This document shows, one piece after another, positions 62,930-64,000 of a stretch of 64,000 nt of DNA. The translations under genes and the position numbers were made by a program. Position 1 is the stretch's first letter; every line of letters begins with the position of its first letter. Below the pieces are notes generated by a model. That model had not been told where the DNA came from. It did no database searches and saw nothing but the letters and a program-made list of their open reading frames with translations. This DNA is from Aphrophora alni (Eukaryota > Arthropoda > Insecta > Hemiptera > Aphrophoridae): the NCBI GenBank assembly GCA_963513935.1, contig OY740769.1:37971120-38035119 (forward strand), written 5' to 3'.

Positions 62930-64000
62930 ACAGAAAACAATAAATCAAAAAAAAAAAAAATTTTACATACCATGTTTTTAAAACGGACTAAAAAGTATAA
63001 AATAATTTTTCATGATCCTTCTACAATTTTGAAGGAGGATTGTTAGTGGCTATGGATATAATTGGAATACTTGGAGAGAAAAACGTGGGGCGCAGCCAGT
63101 ACATAATACAAGTAGACAATTCGAATGAATTCACAGGTAATATCAGTGGATCGGAAATGAGATTCACTGTAATTTAATTGATTTACTCCTTAACAGAACT
63201 ATCCTAGATTGCCTGCCCCCCACGTTTTTCCAAAAACTTTAAAAAATTAAAGAATTACTAGGTTCAGAAAACCTGTGTAACAACTGTTTAAACAAAGTTG
63301 GTCTACCATAGACCACTTGATCTACCAATATAATTTAGATTTCCTTCAAGGTCCAAGAAACCAATTTTTGGGTATTACATTAGAAGATCTGTGCTAGTAA
63401 TACATTGTTTGACGGGGCAGGGTAAATACAGCATCCTCCAGGTAGAAATGTGTCTGGGGTAGAGAGGAAAAGAGGGGCACACACGCTTTGTTTCGTTTAC
63501 TGCCAGCGGTACAACCCCAATAAAAAAAATATAGAACTCAAATGCTTTTGTGTTAACGCGTACCCTACTTTCGTTTCTTTTATCGGTGTAAATAAGAATA
63601 AAACGTTTACAAAAGTCCGTCACGAAGTTGTAACTTTAGTAGCTAAGCACTAATTTGTGTACCTAGTTTTCTTGGAATGGGCTGTACCGTTAAGTCAGGC
63701 TAGGGAAACAAGTAGAAGGGAGGACACGCACCTTACACCAGACACAATCCTAGTCTGAGGCTACTGTACCATCAATGTATTAATTCCTGTACATAGACTG
63801 TGTCCTAAAGTCATAGTAAGGTTTTAACTTAAATTATATTGTAAACCAAAGAAACTAAATAGATAAACGTGGTCTCCATTGTTGACTTTGAATACATCTG
63901 ACAATTAATTAATTTCCTGCCATACATGACAAAGAACATCGGGGTGATGGACTCTACTGCTTCTCTTATTTACAACTTTATGTGTTGAATGCTCGAATTG
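62930..64000. other. Non-coding DNA with a small inverted-repeat element
   Basis: aaaaacgtggggcgcag at about 63083 and the inverse of aaaaacgtggggggcag at about 63212-63232 bracket roughly 155 bp (63075-63236), compatible with a tiny MITE. The rest shows no recognised gene. Confidence 0.45.

Overview
The window looks like AT-rich arthropod, most likely insect, nuclear DNA. Evidence: multi-exon genes with GT-AG introns of 3 to 7 kb, many simple repeats, and relics of insect-type transposons (P, piggyBac, Tigger/pogo, mariner, DUF4817-type, Helitron, Ty3/gypsy, non-LTR). I see no bacterial features. Species is not determinable by eye.

Host gene (about 1.8-21.2 kb, minus strand). Five coding exons of a MEC-2/stomatin-family gene are visible. 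They encode the membrane hairpin, the start and middle of the SPFH/band-7 domain, and the helix ending in KVERVE. Two exons, at 10068-10165 and 6567-6664, are paralogous copies of the same 98-bp exon with identical phases. Using both, or neither, puts a stop in frame, so they should be mutually exclusive. The 3' end of the gene lies left of base 1; its first exon is not identified.

Inside the introns sit a piggyBac-type element with TTAA duplications (2998-4617), a mariner relic, a non-LTR RNase H relic, simple repeats and two long perfect-type hairpins (14.25-14.68 kb and 17.71-17.98 kb). These hairpins, and a third at 29.97-30.15 kb, carry hammerhead-ribozyme-like cores with covarying helices II and III.

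From 22 to 48 kb I find no host exon. The stretch holds DUF4817-type transposase relics, two Tigger-like elements (one with a 75-bp minisatellite), a large inverted duplication around the second of these, degenerate non-LTR tails, and a 211-bp tandem array (43.28-44.12 kb).

From 48 to 52.3 kb there is an internally deleted LTR retrotransposon. Its gag ORF is intact, an integrase fragment remains, and protease/RT/RNase H are not recognisable. It is followed by a foldback repeat, a 10-copy 45-bp minisatellite and a tRNA-like SINE head.

From 58.13 to 62.13 kb there is a P-superfamily transposon with 33-bp perfect terminal inverted repeats, a 7-bp target duplication, a broken THAP exon and a 442-codon C-terminal transposase exon. 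A Helitron Rep N-terminal relic follows to 62.9 kb. The remaining DNA is AT-rich non-coding sequence with dispersed repeats.
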